Assembly: GCA_946055125.1 (NCBI GenBank)
Contig: CAMGFF010000020.1
Span: 1 to 15,605, forward strand
Length of the DNA stretch: 15,605 nucleotides
Source of the DNA: an uncultured Prevotellaceae bacterium
Lineage (GTDB): Bacteria; Bacteroidota; Bacteroidia; Bacteroidales; Muribaculaceae
Direction of reading: 5' to 3'
Below are positions 15,112 to 15,605 of the stretch, piece by piece. Position 1 is the stretch's first letter. Each line of letters opens with the position of its first letter. The position numbers were made by a program, and so were the translations under genes. The notes under the pieces were generated by a model. It was not told the origin of the DNA and made no database searches. It worked only from the letters and a program-made list of their open reading frames with translations.

Positions 15112-15154
15112 AGGTAAGAGGTAAGGGGTAAGAGGTAAGGGGTAAGAGGTGATT
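15112..15154. repeat. RGGTAAG heptamer array after greA
   Basis: Units AGGTAAG (15112), AGGTAAG (15119), GGGTAAG (15126), AGGTAAG (15133) and GGGTAAG (15140), then AGGTGATT (15147). A and G variants alternate from the second unit on, giving a 14-bp super-unit as in the array at 10484. It begins 4 nt after the greA TGA, as the array after the acyltransferase gene does. Confidence 0.85.
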
Positions 15155-15206
15155 GGAGGTATCGGTGGGGAAGGATTGTATATTTTTATAAAGTTAAATA
15201 AAGGAT

Positions 15207-15605
15207 ATGGCATCGATATTTAGTAGAATTGTGGCAGGGGAGATTCCTTGCTACAAGGTGGCTGAGGATGAGAAATATTTTGCTTTTCTCGACATTAACC
15301 CGGTGGCTAAGGGCCACACGCTTGTTATTCCAAAGCATGAGGTGGATTATATCTTTGACCTCGATGATGAGGAATATGCCGGTCTTATGGCGTTTGCCAA
15401 GAAGGTGGCTGCTGCAATGAAGGCTGCGTTGCCGTGTAAGCGCATCGGCGTGGCAGTGCTGGGCATGGAGGTGCCTCACACTCATGTGCACCTTGTGCCG
15501 CTTAACAAGGAGAGCGATATGAATTTCTTCAAGGAGAAACTGTCGCTGCCTGCTGAGGAGATGGCCGAGATTGCTAAGGCGATTAGTGGAGAGGTGATTA
15601 AAGGT
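15207..15605 (+). CDS. HIT-family nucleotide hydrolase/transferase (3' end cut by window)
   Basis: The first 133 residues are visible, starting MASIFSRIVAGEIPCYKVAED. The histidine-triad motif HTHVHLVP (91-98) carries the three histidines, with H93 in the catalytic position. The N-terminal FLDINPVAKGHTLVIPKHEV (27-46) is the usual HIT core. HIT (Hint-like) enzymes hydrolyse nucleoside phosphoramidates or similar AMP-linked compounds; the in vivo substrate is usually unknown. Family members are about 130 residues long, so the stop is probably only a few bases beyond the window. No stop codon is reached before 15605. The start follows an A/T-rich leader without a Shine-Dalgarno sequence. Confidence 0.93.
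   Translation, partial: MASIFSRIVAGEIPCYKVAEDEKYFAFLDINPVAKGHTLVIPKHEVDYIFDLDDEEYAGLMAFAKKVAAAMKAALPCKRIGVAVLGMEVPHTHVHLVPLNKESDMNFFKEKLSLPAEEMAEIAKAISGEVIKG

Noticed and set aside
10484..15154. Heptamer arrays as a CRISPR array
   Set aside because: Units are 7 bp, contiguous and without spacers; no cas genes are present.

Overview
The window looks like chromosomal DNA from a Bacteroidales bacterium, possibly a gut Muribaculaceae or Prevotella-like lineage. Three things support this. Several genes are preceded by the Bacteroidetes -7 element TAnnTTTG (TACCTTTG before greA, TATCTTTG before the acyl-CoA synthetase). Start codons sit behind A/T-rich leaders without Shine-Dalgarno sequences. The block dut / TPR protein / DUF4292 lipoprotein / EnvC-like protein is, from general knowledge, a typical Bacteroidales neighbourhood. 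The genus cannot be fixed from the sequence alone.

Layout. At 69-2789 (+) lies a secreted GH43 glycosidase joined to a predicted seven-bladed FG-GAP propeller and an Fn3-like region. It converges on the minus-strand genes across a bidirectional hairpin terminator (2808-2847). Four minus-strand genes follow, transcribed from 7268 down to 2878 with gaps of 18-41 bp: a long-chain acyl-CoA synthetase, prfB (release factor 2, read through a programmed +1 frameshift), argB, and a short formate/nitrite-transporter-like membrane protein. A 77-bp divergent promoter region separates these from the plus-strand block. That block runs dut (dUTPase), a TPR protein, a DUF4292 lipoprotein, an EnvC-like degenerate M23 protein, a FemAB/GNAT-like acyltransferase, a polysaccharide flippase (Wzx/MATE type), greA, and a HIT-family hydrolase cut by the right edge.

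How the genes work together. The plus-strand block mixes nucleotide housekeeping (dut), envelope biogenesis (TPR, lipoprotein, EnvC-like), surface glycan assembly (acyltransferase plus flippase) and general transcription (greA). The minus-strand cluster combines lipid activation, translation termination, arginine biosynthesis and small-anion transport, so co-transcription there probably reflects packing rather than a shared pathway.

The least expected non-coding feature is a set of short tandem arrays, mostly of heptamers (GTTAGGA, RGGTAAG, RGATATT) plus one octamer array. They lie in the gaps just after stop codons at 4287, 7838, 10484, 11938, 12986 and 15112, and at the left edge. The prfB frameshift site, with a perfect AGGAGG in a genome that otherwise shows no Shine-Dalgarno sequences, is the clearest regulatory element. 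I found no RNA gene, CRISPR array, insertion sequence or defence system, and no intergenic stretch over 300 bp. Apart from the repeat arrays I see no convincing undescribed system.
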